A stretch of DNA of 44,559 nucleotides from CALBZH01 sp964538515 (GTDB lineage: Bacteria > Desulfobacterota > Syntrophobacteria > Syntrophobacterales > Syntrophobacteraceae), in the NCBI GenBank assembly GCA_964538515.1, contig CAZIEW010000044.1:1-44559 (forward strand). The letters run 5' to 3'. Below are positions 1 through 8,885 of this stretch, one piece after another; positions within the stretch are counted from its first letter, which is position 1; every line of letters starts with the position of its first letter. Both the position numbers and the translations under genes were made by a program. The notes beneath the pieces are model-generated. The model saw only the letters and a list, made by a program, of their open reading frames with translations. It was not told the DNA's origin and did no database searches.

Positions 1-51
1 GTGGGCATCCTGTGAGCTTATGGGGGATAAGGGGGAGATGGCGATTCCGCC

Positions 52-2154
52 TCACACGGTCTCCAACCGTCGAAGCCCGCCCAGAGTCGCCATGTAGAGC
101 CCTTTGCTCTCCCGTCTGTTGTACTTGAACATCGTGTCCACCAGCCCCTTGTGGAGCTTCCCGAACGTCTGCGCGTATTGCGCGCTCACCCAGCGGTAAT
201 AGCACTCCATGCTCTTCATGTTTTGACGGAAAACAATCCGGATCAGCTCGTCAAGGTGCTCATCCGCGTGCTCGTCGAAAAAACGCTCCAATTGTGCCGG
301 CGGTCCGCCAGGGATCGGCCGGTATCGTTGCACAAAGACGTAAGCTCCCGGCAGCGAGCTGAGGAATCGAAACCGCTGAACGTCTTCGGCCAAGGTGGTG
401 TTGAAGCCGTACATGCAGATGAATTCGGCGTTATCCTTGGGCGCTAGACCGAACAACGCGTATTTCCCTCGAATGACGTCCAGGTTGTTCGCGTCGTTCA
501 AGCTGAAGTGATAGACTTGACGGGTGAATCGCAGGTTCGAGCAGCGGATTCGCTTGAGGAGACGGGCTTTCTCTTCATCGACGAGGCGCAAATCCAGGGT
601 CTGAGTGAAATTGACCGCCACATCGCGCGCAGCCATTTGCTCCAGCAGCTCCGATGCCTTCGGGTGAGCCAAGAGGTTGTCGTCAAGGAGGATGAGCTTC
701 CTGCCCGAATCCGGCAGGAGCTCTTCCAGAGTCGAAGCCAGATGAGGCTTTCCCTCCTTCTGGGGCACGATGCAAAACGCACAGTCGAAAGGGCAGCCGC
801 GGGTCAGGAATCCAATGCCACGGTCTCCCAATTCGGGATAAATCGAGTAATCGGGTGGCATGCTCTCGATGGGTTCGGGAAGGCGGCCTTGCACATCGAC
901 TCCCGACCCTCCTACCGTGAGTGCATCGCCGTACGCGGCGCGCAGTCTCCGGATGCGGTCCAGGGAGGATTTGCGTGAGAAAACACAACTGGCGAGCACG
1001 GCGTCGACGTTCCGAACCTTTGCATAGCGGCGTACCAGAGTCACTGGGCGCCCCTGGTCCTTAAAATACCGGCTGAGCTTCATGAGTGCGAGATTAGGCA
1101 GGGTACTGTCCACATCGACGAGCAGGATGGTGCCTTTGGGGAGACTTGCTGCCCGTCGGCGAGGGCGCTCACTCGATGCCGTAAACCGACACGATCGCGT
1201 CATCAGGGAGGTGGGAAACACGCTTCGAGCCCGGTCCCCCAAGGTCAGGATGAACTGAGCACGCGGAAACAAAAGGTCGAGCAAAGTGAGCCATTTCGTC
1301 CACTGGCGCTCTGGAACTTGCAGATCAGGTCTGTCGAAAAGCACGAGAGTCGCAATGTTCAAAGGGGCCGTCTCTCGGGGATGTGCGTCAAGAAGGTGGC
1401 GGATCATATCAAGGATCGGCAGGATCACATGTCGTTGCCACGGCAGCAGCGAGCGCCACTCTTGCCTGAAATCGCACTTTGGCTCCTGCCAATTCGCGGT
1501 GTCGATGTCCAGGTAAGGGGGAAGAAGAGCCGTCAAGCCCTGCATAACGTGAACCGGCGGCAGCCGCCGATGCCTTACCGCCCGGTAATGGAGCAGTTGG
1601 AGAAACGACACGGGATCGGTGAGTGGAAGACCCGTGCAGAAGAGCGAATGGTAGCGAGTGAGGCGGAAATAAGGGTCGGAGAAATCGAACTGGTCCGTGC
1701 CGTCGTGGGCATTCAAAGGCAAGCCGTATCCCAGGAAGAAATATGACGAGTCGCCGATACCGGTCTTGGCTTTGCGGGTCTGCATGCCAGGGGGCAGCCA
1801 CCGAAACTCAGGATTTCTCAGCGGCTTCAGGGTACCCGCGCAATCAACCTGTATGCCCGCACCCCAGAGCCCATCGGGCTCCCCGGACAAGCGATCCCTG
1901 TCCGGCTCAACCATGACGCATTCGATGCGGAGCGGCCCCTCAGGGATCCTCAAATGCCGGGCGAAAGAGAAGGGGAGCCTGGGAAGGATTGACGTGCCCC
2001 CGAAAACCATCGCAATCAGGTGGAGCAGTTCCGTGCCGGAGCCCTCCTCGGGGAGGACGCTCCATTTCTGGATCCCCTCCAAGTCTCGACGGATGGAGTA
2101 TGCGCCCGTGCCATTCAGTCGAGCATTCTCATAGTGGACGCTCAGGCAGTACAT
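52..2154 (-). CDS. Radical SAM protein with degenerate ATPase-like N-terminal domain
   Basis: The C-terminal half (from about residue 370) opens with a VDVDSTLPNLALMKLSRY stretch typical of a family of radical SAM proteins with a B12-binding-like fold. The [4Fe-4S] motif CPFDCAFC lies near residue 453, so SAM cleavage chemistry is expected; the substrate is unknown. The first ~330 residues resemble SMC/ABC-type AAA ATPases: EEGSGTELLHLIAMVFGG sits where Walker A belongs (residues 38-42 lack the Lys), a YGLPLNAHDG loop follows, and LVLFDRPDL near residue 268 replaces Walker B. ATP hydrolysis is therefore unlikely. I chose the ATG at 2154, preceded by GGAATAGGAG, because a longer reading would overlap the upstream alanine dehydrogenase. 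It is the last gene of the minus-strand operon, 5 nt after ald. Function is not recognised. Confidence 0.85.
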   Translation of the reverse strand: MYCLSVHYENARLNGTGAYSIRRDLEGIQKWSVLPEEGSGTELLHLIAMVFGGTSILPRLPFSFARHLRIPEGPLRIECVMVEPDRDRLSGEPDGLWGAGIQVDCAGTLKPLRNPEFRWLPPGMQTRKAKTGIGDSSYFFLGYGLPLNAHDGTDQFDFSDPYFRLTRYHSLFCTGLPLTDPVSFLQLLHYRAVRHRRLPPVHVMQGLTALLPPYLDIDTANWQEPKCDFRQEWRSLLPWQRHVILPILDMIRHLLDAHPRETAPLNIATLVLFDRPDLQVPERQWTKWLTLLDLLFPRAQFILTLGDRARSVFPTSLMTRSCRFTASSERPRRRAASLPKGTILLVDVDSTLPNLALMKLSRYFKDQGRPVTLVRRYAKVRNVDAVLASCVFSRKSSLDRIRRLRAAYGDALTVGGSGVDVQGRLPEPIESMPPDYSIYPELGDRGIGFLTRGCPFDCAFCIVPQKEGKPHLASTLEELLPDSGRKLILLDDNLLAHPKASELLEQMAARDVAVNFTQTLDLRLVDEEKARLLKRIRCSNLRFTRQVYHFSLNDANNLDVIRGKYALFGLAPKDNAEFICMYGFNTTLAEDVQRFRFLSSLPGAYVFVQRYRPIPGGPPAQLERFFDEHADEHLDELIRIVFRQNMKSMECYYRWVSAQYAQTFGKLHKGLVDTMFKYNRRESKGLYMATLGGLRRLETV

Positions 2155-2159
2155 CGCTC

Positions 2160-3266
2160 CTATTCCTCGAAGGGGGTGAAGTCCAGCCCAAACGCGTCTG
2201 CGACGCCGGCGTGCGCGACCCTGCCCATGATCACGTTTGCACCGCGGCGAATCTCGGGGTTTTCCCGCATCGCCCTCTGCCATCCCTTATTGGCGATCTG
2301 CAGGGCATAGGGCAGGGTCGCATTCGTCAAGGCAAGGGTGGAGGTTCTTGGTACGGCTGCCGGCATGTTGCTCACGGCGTAATGGACGATGCCGTCGACC
2401 AGATAGGTGGGCTGGGCGTGCGTGGTTTCCCTGGATGTCTCGAAACAGCCACCCTGGTCGATGGCCACATCGACGAGAACAGCGCCTTTCTTCATGGTCT
2501 GGAGGATATCCCGCGTGACGAGGGTCGGCGTCCTGGCGCCGGGCACGAGGACCGCTCCCACGACGACATCCGCTCTGGCAATCAGGTCCCTGATGACTGC
2601 CGGATTGGACATCAGGACAAAGCAATTTCCGGGCATGATGTCGCTCAAATACCGAAGCCGGTCGAGATTGATGTCGAGCACATAAACCCGGGCTCCCAGG
2701 CCGCAGGCCGTCTTCGCGGCCCGAAGCCCTACCACGCCGCCGCCAAGGATGAGGACCATCCCCGGGTCCACCCCGGGAACGCCGCCCAGGAGAGCTCCAT
2801 CGCCCCCTTGAGCCATCTCCAGGTACTTGGCGCCTTCCTGGATGGCCATGGCTCCGGCGACTTCGCTCATGGGCGTCAGGAGTGGCAGGGAGCCGTTTGG
2901 CTTCTGAACGGTTTCGTAGGCGATGTTGACCGAGCCACGATCCATGAGCGCCCGGGTCAGTGACTCGTTTGAGGCGAGATGCAGGTAAGCGAAATAGATC
3001 TGGCCTTCTCGAAGGAAGCGGGCCTCCGAGGGCTGGGGCTCCTTGACTCGGAGAATCATCTCCGCACATTCGAAAATGCTCTCACTCTTCTCGACGATCT
3101 CGGCTCCAGCGGCGACGTAGGCATCATCTTCGAACCCGCTCGCTTCACCGGCTCCGGTTTGAAACAGGACGGTGTGACCCTGATGCCGCATGATCTCCAC
3201 CCCGGCGGGCGTGATCGCCACCCGGTTTTCTTCCGCTTTGAACTCCTTCGGGACCCCGACAATCAC
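2160..3266 (-). CDS. ald: Alanine dehydrogenase (first of two tandem copies)
   Basis: This enzyme catalyses NAD-dependent interconversion of L-alanine with pyruvate, ammonia and NADH in the cytoplasm. The sequence shows the family N-terminus VPKEFKAEENRV, the catalytic Lys in RVKEP, the catalytic His in AYLHLAS, and the Rossmann motif GGGVVGLRAAK followed by an acidic residue in YVLDIN. At 368 residues it has the usual length. I prefer the GTG at 3266: it gives MIVGVPKEF, matching the MIVGILKEI start of the neighbouring paralogue, and AGGAGG lies just upstream. The in-frame ATG at 3281 would add five residues (MGGGT) and leave no room for a ribosome site. It lies 44 nt downstream of the second copy and 5 nt upstream of the radical SAM gene, so co-transcription is likely. 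Confidence 0.93.
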   Translation of the reverse strand: MIVGVPKEFKAEENRVAITPAGVEIMRHQGHTVLFQTGAGEASGFEDDAYVAAGAEIVEKSESIFECAEMILRVKEPQPSEARFLREGQIYFAYLHLASNESLTRALMDRGSVNIAYETVQKPNGSLPLLTPMSEVAGAMAIQEGAKYLEMAQGGDGALLGGVPGVDPGMVLILGGGVVGLRAAKTACGLGARVYVLDINLDRLRYLSDIMPGNCFVLMSNPAVIRDLIARADVVVGAVLVPGARTPTLVTRDILQTMKKGAVLVDVAIDQGGCFETSRETTHAQPTYLVDGIVHYAVSNMPAAVPRTSTLALTNATLPYALQIANKGWQRAMRENPEIRRGANVIMGRVAHAGVADAFGLDFTPFEE

Positions 3267-3310
3267 GGTGCCTCCTCCCATTCCTCCGGCGTGTTCAAGG
3301 ATCTCCTGGT

Positions 3311-4423
3311 CTAGAGGAATGTATCGATGGGGGTGTAATCCAGCCCAAAAGCATCAGCGACTCCCTTGAAGGTCACCTTTCCCTTGACGACGTTCGCTCC
3401 CTTCCGGATATCCGGGTTTTCCCGCATGGCCCGCTGCCAGCCCTTGCTGGCGATTTCGACCGCATAGGGAAGGGTTGCATTGGTGAGTGCCAGAGTCGAT
3501 GTTTTGGGAACAGCCCCGGGCATATTGGCCACGCAGTAGTGGACGATACGGTCAACGGTGTAGATGGGGTTGGAATGCGTGGTGGGGCGGGAGGTTTCAA
3601 AACAACCTCCCTGGTCGATGGCGACATCCACCAGCACGGCGCCTTTTTTCATGGTCTTCAGCATGTCGCGGGAGATGAGCTTGGGGGCCTTGGCTCCGGG
3701 GATGAGCACGGCTCCCACGACGACGTCGGCACGGGTAATGAGGTCTCGAATCGTGGAGGGAGTGGACATGAGGAGAAAGCAATTGGCGGGCATGACGTCG
3801 CTCAGGTAACGAAGCCGATCGAGGCTCATGTCGAGCAGGTAGACCTTGGCTCCCAGGCCACAGGCCATCTTGGCCGCGTTGGCTCCCACGACGCCGCCTC
3901 CGATGATCACCACCATGCCGGGATCGACCCCGGGAACGCCCCCCAGCAGGATGCCGTGGCCACCCTGGGCCATCTCGAGGTACTTGGCGCCCTGTTGAAT
4001 GGCCATGCGCCCGGCCACTTCGCTCATCGGAGTCAGCAACGGAAGCGAGCCGTCCGCTCGCTGGATGGTCTCATAGGCGATGTTGACCGATTTGGTCTCG
4101 ATCAGCTTGTGAGTCAGCGACTCAGCGGCCGCAAGATGCAGATACGTGAAAACGATCTGATCCTCACGAATCAGCTCATATTCCGGAGGCAGCGGCTCCT
4201 TCACGTGCATGACCATGTCGGCCCGTTCGAAAATTTCCTTCGGGGTTGAAACCATTTCAGCGCCGGCCGTCTCATAAGCGACGTCATCGAATCCGCTGCC
4301 GGCCCCGGCGCTTCGCTCAACCAGCACCCTATGCCCGTGCCTCCTCATGACCTCGACGCCCGCCGGGGTCATGGAAACCCGATTCTCCTCGGCCTTGATC
4401 TCTTTCAGAATCCCGACAATCAT
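3311..4423 (-). CDS. ald: Alanine dehydrogenase (second tandem copy)
   Basis: This is a paralogue of the adjacent gene, with the same diagnostic features: MIVGILKEIKAEENRV start, catalytic Lys in HVKEP, catalytic His in TYLHLAA, NAD-binding GGGVVGANAAK and LLDMSLDRLRYLSD. Length is 370 residues, normal for the family. The ATG at 4423 is preceded by GAGAGGAG at good spacing; an upstream extension to 4480 would overlap the preceding gene. Both copies keep the residues needed for activity, so neither looks like a pseudogene. Differences are scattered through the sequence, which points to an old duplication. The pair lies downstream of glutamate dehydrogenase, consistent with alanine being made or consumed as a nitrogen and carbon carrier. 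Confidence 0.93.
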   Translation of the reverse strand: MIVGILKEIKAEENRVSMTPAGVEVMRRHGHRVLVERSAGAGSGFDDVAYETAGAEMVSTPKEIFERADMVMHVKEPLPPEYELIREDQIVFTYLHLAAAESLTHKLIETKSVNIAYETIQRADGSLPLLTPMSEVAGRMAIQQGAKYLEMAQGGHGILLGGVPGVDPGMVVIIGGGVVGANAAKMACGLGAKVYLLDMSLDRLRYLSDVMPANCFLLMSTPSTIRDLITRADVVVGAVLIPGAKAPKLISRDMLKTMKKGAVLVDVAIDQGGCFETSRPTTHSNPIYTVDRIVHYCVANMPGAVPKTSTLALTNATLPYAVEIASKGWQRAMRENPDIRKGANVVKGKVTFKGVADAFGLDYTPIDTFL

Positions 4424-4476
4424 GGTCGCATCTCCTCTCGTGTCGTTCCCCGCTCGGGATGGCGTTCTCAAACCGG

Positions 4477-7400
4477 TCAACGGGCATGAGCGTCCCCGAG
4501 AATGACGCCTCGAGAAGTCCGTCCGTCCACCTTCAGAGTCAGGGGGTTTTCCAGGCGCACATGCGCGACAAATTCCCTCTCTTCAAGGACCGGCAGGGAT
4601 TCCAATGCTTCCCAGCGGATGAAGTCCTCGCCGCCTGCCACGGTGAGGTAACTGATGCCCAGCGTTGTGACGTTGTGAAAAAAATGGGACCCCTGGGACG
4701 GCTCCGCTTTGAGGTCCGCAGATGCCCATTCAACCAGGGCGGCCACCCCCGAGATGTCGTTCCAGGTTACCGGAATCCCGAGCCAGCGGTCCGCCGAGCC
4801 CCATCTGCCCGGACCGATCAGGATGAAGGGGCGGGCTTCGGCGACAAGCCTGGAATTGTAACGACCGATTTCCCGGGCCACGTCGACCGTGCGAGCCGGA
4901 TCAAAGCCTGTCCGCTTGACCACGAGAAGGTCTCGCACGTCCTCCCGCAGGGTGTTGCCCAGGGCCTGGGTCGAATGGCAGAGCGCCCGTGAGACCTCGT
5001 CGTCCGTGATGGTCACTTCCATGAGCTCGGCTCGAGCCGACATCGGCCGGATCTGGGTGATGGCGAAAACGGGCTTGCGGCTGTCCAAGCCTAATGGGTC
5101 AGCCGTGAACTCGATCTCAACGGGGGCTCCCATCCCGTCTTCGGCCAGGGTGAGAAGGTCGCTCAGGAGACTGGCAAGCGGGAGAGTCTGGTGCTTCAAC
5201 AAGCTCGCGAAGGTGACGACGCGATAACCGGGGCCAGATCCAACATCGCGAACGCGATTCTCCTCGGGGATGTACGAGCTTGCGGCATGCACGAGGGGAG
5301 GCTCACCTTCGGCATCCGCCACATCCCTCCGAACGAGGTTGGGCTCATCCATGGTGGAGCCGGGAGCGGTCCCTCCCCCCATGCGGAGGGCGTAAAACAC
5401 CCGTTGGGAATTCCTGAGAACGTCTTCGACCGACGAAAACTGGGGGAGAATCTTTGGGTGTCTGGGACAGAACCGAAGCGCGCTGCCTCCTTCGACGACG
5501 GTCTTCCCCAGGCCGAGGGCGATCGTTGCGCAGCCGTCTTCAGGCCGGGCACGGCCAAAGGGATAGAAATTGTGCGACTGGGCCACGCCGGCCAGGGTCG
5601 GGTAAAAAAAACCGCGATGGCTTCTGCCCATGAGTCTCTGGACGATCACCGCCATCTTCTCGTCTTCGGTCTGCTTGCCCATGCGCTGGCTAAACGCTTT
5701 GGGACCAGCGCAAAAGGTCGATGCGTGAACGAGGAGAATGGCCTTTATGAGCTGGCGGAGCCGCTCTTCGATGTCCGGATGGTCGTTGGGAAGCATGTAA
5801 GTCTTGTACAGCCCGGCATAAGCCTGGAACTGCGCGTCCTCGAAAAGGCTCGAGGACCGAACGGCCAATGGATAGGATGCTTCGAGCAGAAAGGCCCTGA
5901 GGTCGCGCGCCATCGCCTCCGGGAAGGGCGAGCTGAGAAACCGGGCTGCAATCGCGTCATCGGGCATGTCGGTCTTCGACAGGTCCTGCAGCGACCCCCG
6001 TTCGACGATGGAATCGAAGGCTTCCGTGGTTAGGACAAGACACGGCGGGATAAGGATCTCCCATTGCGGGTATTTGCGGGCAAAATCCATGTTGCGCTTG
6101 AGGAGGTTTGCCGCGAAGACGAGGCCGCGGGCTTTGCCGCCCAGAGAGCCTCTTCCCACCTTGAGAAACTCCGTGTCGAGGTCGAAATCGTTGGAATCGA
6201 AATCGACCACGACTCCCTTTTGGCGCCATTTGCGCTGAATGGCGAGCATCTGGCTCAAATGCTCCCGCGTGCGCTCCATGTCCCCGCCGAAATCCGCGCC
6301 GCTGATGGGTCTGAAATGCTGAGCGAGAAAGATTTCGGAGCGGGCGAAGAGCCACCGGGAAAAGTCGTTTCGGTTGGCGTGATACATGAAGGATTCAAGA
6401 GGCACCTGCTTCACGACGCGCTCAAGGGCTCGCCTGCTCGAGGCTCTCCCGACCTCCCGGCCGTCCGGCATTCGGAAGACGAAGTCGCCAAAGCCCAGGT
6501 GCAACAGAAACGACCGGATGTCTTCATGCAAGGAACGGGAGCTCTTGTCGACAAAGGACGCCGGGATGGTGTCGGCCTTTGGCTTGTTGCCGGGCTCGGA
6601 GCTCGTCAGGCAAAGCGGCATGTCCGGAATCTCGCACTTGAGGAAGCGCAGCAAATCCAGGCCGGCCTCATCATCCAGCTCGCACCCCCTCGGGAGCCTC
6701 ACATCCGAGATCACGCCGAGAAGGTACGGCTTGAAGCGCTCCAGCACGCTGACCGCCTCCTCGAAGGTTCGGGCCGTGAGGATCTTGGCGCGGCTTCGCA
6801 TGGTGAGGAGCCGGTGCTCCTCGTTGAGGCCTTCCTCGATGGCCGCTTGCGTTTGGGTCACGACCTCCCGGTAGAGGATGGGCAGCAGGGTCGATCGATA
6901 GAAGGGGGAGTCCTCGACGAACAGAATGACCCGTACACCGGCAGCCTGCGTGTCATGCGAGACATTCCACCCGTCCTCGACGTTTTTGATCTGCGCGAGC
7001 AGCAGGTCCGTATTGCCGGACCAGACCAGCTCGGCGTCCGCGAGAGGGCTGCCATTGTCACGCTGGTAGCAATTGTCGGGCGGTCTGCTTCGGTGTGTGA
7101 GCAGAATGACCGGAAGAGCCGGATGGCGGTCCTTGATCGCTCGGACGAGCCTGCCGGGGTCTCTTTCCGAGAGGCGGGGCATGGTGATGACGAGCTGAAA
7201 GGATGCGCGCTCCAGGGCAGCCAGAGCCTCTTCGCTGGAGGATACCCAGGTGATACGGGGTGGTTTGCTCAGATTGAGGCCCCGGTACTCGTGGATGATG
7301 CGCTCGGCGAGACGCCCGTCCTCCTCCATGATGCAGTAGTCGTAAAGGCTCGAAACCAGAAGGATGTCAGTCACTTTGCGGGCCATGAGCTCGTTGAATG

Positions 7401-7509
7401 CTCGGATTCGCCGCTCATAGTCGTCCGCGCATCGAGCGAAGTCGAGGCTCAAGGGCGAGCAGACCTTTGGAGTCGGATCATCGCGCGCTGTATCACCAGG
7501 ACGATCCAT
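4477..7509 (-). CDS. Receiver-domain / pyruvate-phosphate-dikinase-like ATP-grasp protein
   Basis: A 1010-residue protein. Residues ~45-160 form a degenerate receiver-like domain. Residues ~190-340 form a second receiver that keeps the acidic pair (VEDSP), a phospho-acceptor Asp (ISDVRLP) and the Lys (FVDKSS). From ~455 comes the PEP/pyruvate-binding ATP-grasp domain of PEP synthase and PPDK: SLGGKARGLVFAANLL, AVRSSSLFEDAQFQAYAGLY (~550) and ALGLGKTVVEGGSALRF (~665). The swivelling phospho-His domain (GGxTSHxA) and the TIM-barrel PEP domain are absent. A conserved C-terminal block (GPGRWGSADRWLG, ~898) follows. It may be a signal-controlled nucleotide-binding protein or kinase half rather than a full PEP synthase. 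The ATG directly abuts the gdhA stop codon, so translation is probably coupled. Confidence 0.82.
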   Translation of the reverse strand: MDRPGDTARDDPTPKVCSPLSLDFARCADDYERRIRAFNELMARKVTDILLVSSLYDYCIMEEDGRLAERIIHEYRGLNLSKPPRITWVSSSEEALAALERASFQLVITMPRLSERDPGRLVRAIKDRHPALPVILLTHRSRPPDNCYQRDNGSPLADAELVWSGNTDLLLAQIKNVEDGWNVSHDTQAAGVRVILFVEDSPFYRSTLLPILYREVVTQTQAAIEEGLNEEHRLLTMRSRAKILTARTFEEAVSVLERFKPYLLGVISDVRLPRGCELDDEAGLDLLRFLKCEIPDMPLCLTSSEPGNKPKADTIPASFVDKSSRSLHEDIRSFLLHLGFGDFVFRMPDGREVGRASSRRALERVVKQVPLESFMYHANRNDFSRWLFARSEIFLAQHFRPISGADFGGDMERTREHLSQMLAIQRKWRQKGVVVDFDSNDFDLDTEFLKVGRGSLGGKARGLVFAANLLKRNMDFARKYPQWEILIPPCLVLTTEAFDSIVERGSLQDLSKTDMPDDAIAARFLSSPFPEAMARDLRAFLLEASYPLAVRSSSLFEDAQFQAYAGLYKTYMLPNDHPDIEERLRQLIKAILLVHASTFCAGPKAFSQRMGKQTEDEKMAVIVQRLMGRSHRGFFYPTLAGVAQSHNFYPFGRARPEDGCATIALGLGKTVVEGGSALRFCPRHPKILPQFSSVEDVLRNSQRVFYALRMGGGTAPGSTMDEPNLVRRDVADAEGEPPLVHAASSYIPEENRVRDVGSGPGYRVVTFASLLKHQTLPLASLLSDLLTLAEDGMGAPVEIEFTADPLGLDSRKPVFAITQIRPMSARAELMEVTITDDEVSRALCHSTQALGNTLREDVRDLLVVKRTGFDPARTVDVAREIGRYNSRLVAEARPFILIGPGRWGSADRWLGIPVTWNDISGVAALVEWASADLKAEPSQGSHFFHNVTTLGISYLTVAGGEDFIRWEALESLPVLEEREFVAHVRLENPLTLKVDGRTSRGVILGDAHAR

Positions 7510-8859
7510 CTACACGAGTCCCTGGTCGAGCATGGCGTCCACCACTTTCTTGAACCCGGCCACGTTCGCGCCGACCAGGTAGCTTCCCGGAGCCCCGGCT
7601 CGCTCGGCGGCATCCAGGCAGGTCCGGTGAATGCTCTTCATGATCATCTTGAGACGCGTGTCCACTTCCTCGCGCGTCCACGAGAGCCGCATGCTGTTCT
7701 GCGTCATTTCGAGGCCGGACACGGAGACGCCGCCGGCGTTTGCCGCCTTGCCCGGGGCATAGAGAACCCCGCCGTCGAGAAGGACGTCGATGCCATCGCG
7801 CGTCGTGGGCATGTTGGCCCCTTCGGCCACGAGCCGAACGCCGTTTTGCACCAGATTCCGGGCGTCCATTGCGTTGATCTCGTTTTGGGTCGCGCAGGGA
7901 AAGGCGCAGTCGGCGCGGTGGGACCACAGGGGGTTGTGGTCGCGGGCGGGGTCGGCTTCCGTGTAAACCGCGGAAGGATAACGGTCGACGTATTCCCGGA
8001 TGCGGCCGCGGCGCACGTTCTTGAGCATCTTGACGAAGCCGAGCTTTTCGCGGTCGATGCCCGCCTCGTCGAAAACGGTGCCGGATGAGTCGGAAAGAGT
8101 GACCGGCCTGGCTCCCAGGTCCAGCAGTTTCTCGACGGTGTGCTGGGCGACGTTTCCGGCGCCTGAGACCAGGCAGGTCTTGCCCTCCAGTGTCTCGTGG
8201 TGGTGGGCCAGCATTTCGGCGGCAAAATAGACGCAGCCGTACCCCGTGGCTTCCGGCCGGATGAGGCTGCCACCCCAGTTCAGGCTCTTGCCCGTCAGCA
8301 CCCCAGAGAACTGATTCACCAACTTCCGGTACATGCCGAACAGGTAGCCGATCTCGCGGGCGCCGACCCCGATGTCTCCGGCCGGAACATCTGTGAATTG
8401 GCCAATGTGCCGGAACAGCTCCGTCATGAAGGCTTGACAGAAGCGCATCACCTCGGCGTCGGACTTGCCCTTGGGGTCGAAATCGGACCCTCCCTTTCCG
8501 CCTCCCATGGGAAGCGTCGTCAGCGCGTTCTTAAAAACCTGCTCGAAGGCCAGAAATTTCAGAATGCTGAGATTCACGGAGGGGTGAAACCGCAGCCCGC
8601 CCTTGTAGGGGCCGATGGCGCCGTTCATCTGAATCCGGAATCCGCGGTTCACGTGGACTTCACCCGCGTCGTCCTGCCAGGGAACGCGGAACAGGATGAC
8701 CCTCTCCGGCTCGACCAGCCGTTCGAGAATCTTGGCTTGCCGGTATTCCGGGTGGAGGTCGAGGATGGGCTTGATGGTTTCGAAGACTTCACCGACAGCT
8801 TGGTGGAACTCGGTTTCATGCGGGTCGCGGCTTTTCACCAAAGCCATGATGTCGTCCAT
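7510..8859 (-). CDS. gdhA: NADP-type glutamate dehydrogenase
   Basis: This enzyme reductively aminates 2-oxoglutarate with ammonia to glutamate (reversible) in the cytoplasm. The 449-residue length matches the hexameric small-subunit GdhA family. Visible hallmarks are GFRIQMNGAIGPYKGGLRFH (substrate Lys), TLPMGGGKGGSDFDPKG, the catalytic Asp in PAGDIGVGAREIG, NWGGSLIRPEATGYG and the dinucleotide motif SGAGNVAQH. NADP preference is inferred from overall similarity to the NADP subfamily. ATG 8859 has an AGGAG six bases upstream. It lies 26 nt after ntrX and directly abuts the PPDK-like gene, so it probably shares transcription with the NtrYX nitrogen-signalling genes. Confidence 0.95.
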   Translation of the reverse strand: MDDIMALVKSRDPHETEFHQAVGEVFETIKPILDLHPEYRQAKILERLVEPERVILFRVPWQDDAGEVHVNRGFRIQMNGAIGPYKGGLRFHPSVNLSILKFLAFEQVFKNALTTLPMGGGKGGSDFDPKGKSDAEVMRFCQAFMTELFRHIGQFTDVPAGDIGVGAREIGYLFGMYRKLVNQFSGVLTGKSLNWGGSLIRPEATGYGCVYFAAEMLAHHHETLEGKTCLVSGAGNVAQHTVEKLLDLGARPVTLSDSSGTVFDEAGIDREKLGFVKMLKNVRRGRIREYVDRYPSAVYTEADPARDHNPLWSHRADCAFPCATQNEINAMDARNLVQNGVRLVAEGANMPTTRDGIDVLLDGGVLYAPGKAANAGGVSVSGLEMTQNSMRLSWTREEVDTRLKMIMKSIHRTCLDAAERAGAPGSYLVGANVAGFKKVVDAMLDQGLV

Positions 8860-8885
8860 GGGGCAGCTCCTGTGCGTAGGGGACT

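Noticed and set aside
1..51. Terminator after the first minus-strand gene
   Set aside because: Only a 4-bp GGCG/CGCC stem without a T run is visible, and the window ends too soon to judge.
6064..8088. A 674-codon open frame on the plus strand
   Set aside because: It lies antisense to the PPDK-like and gdhA genes, has no recognisable domain, and its composition is that of a mirror frame in GC-rich DNA.
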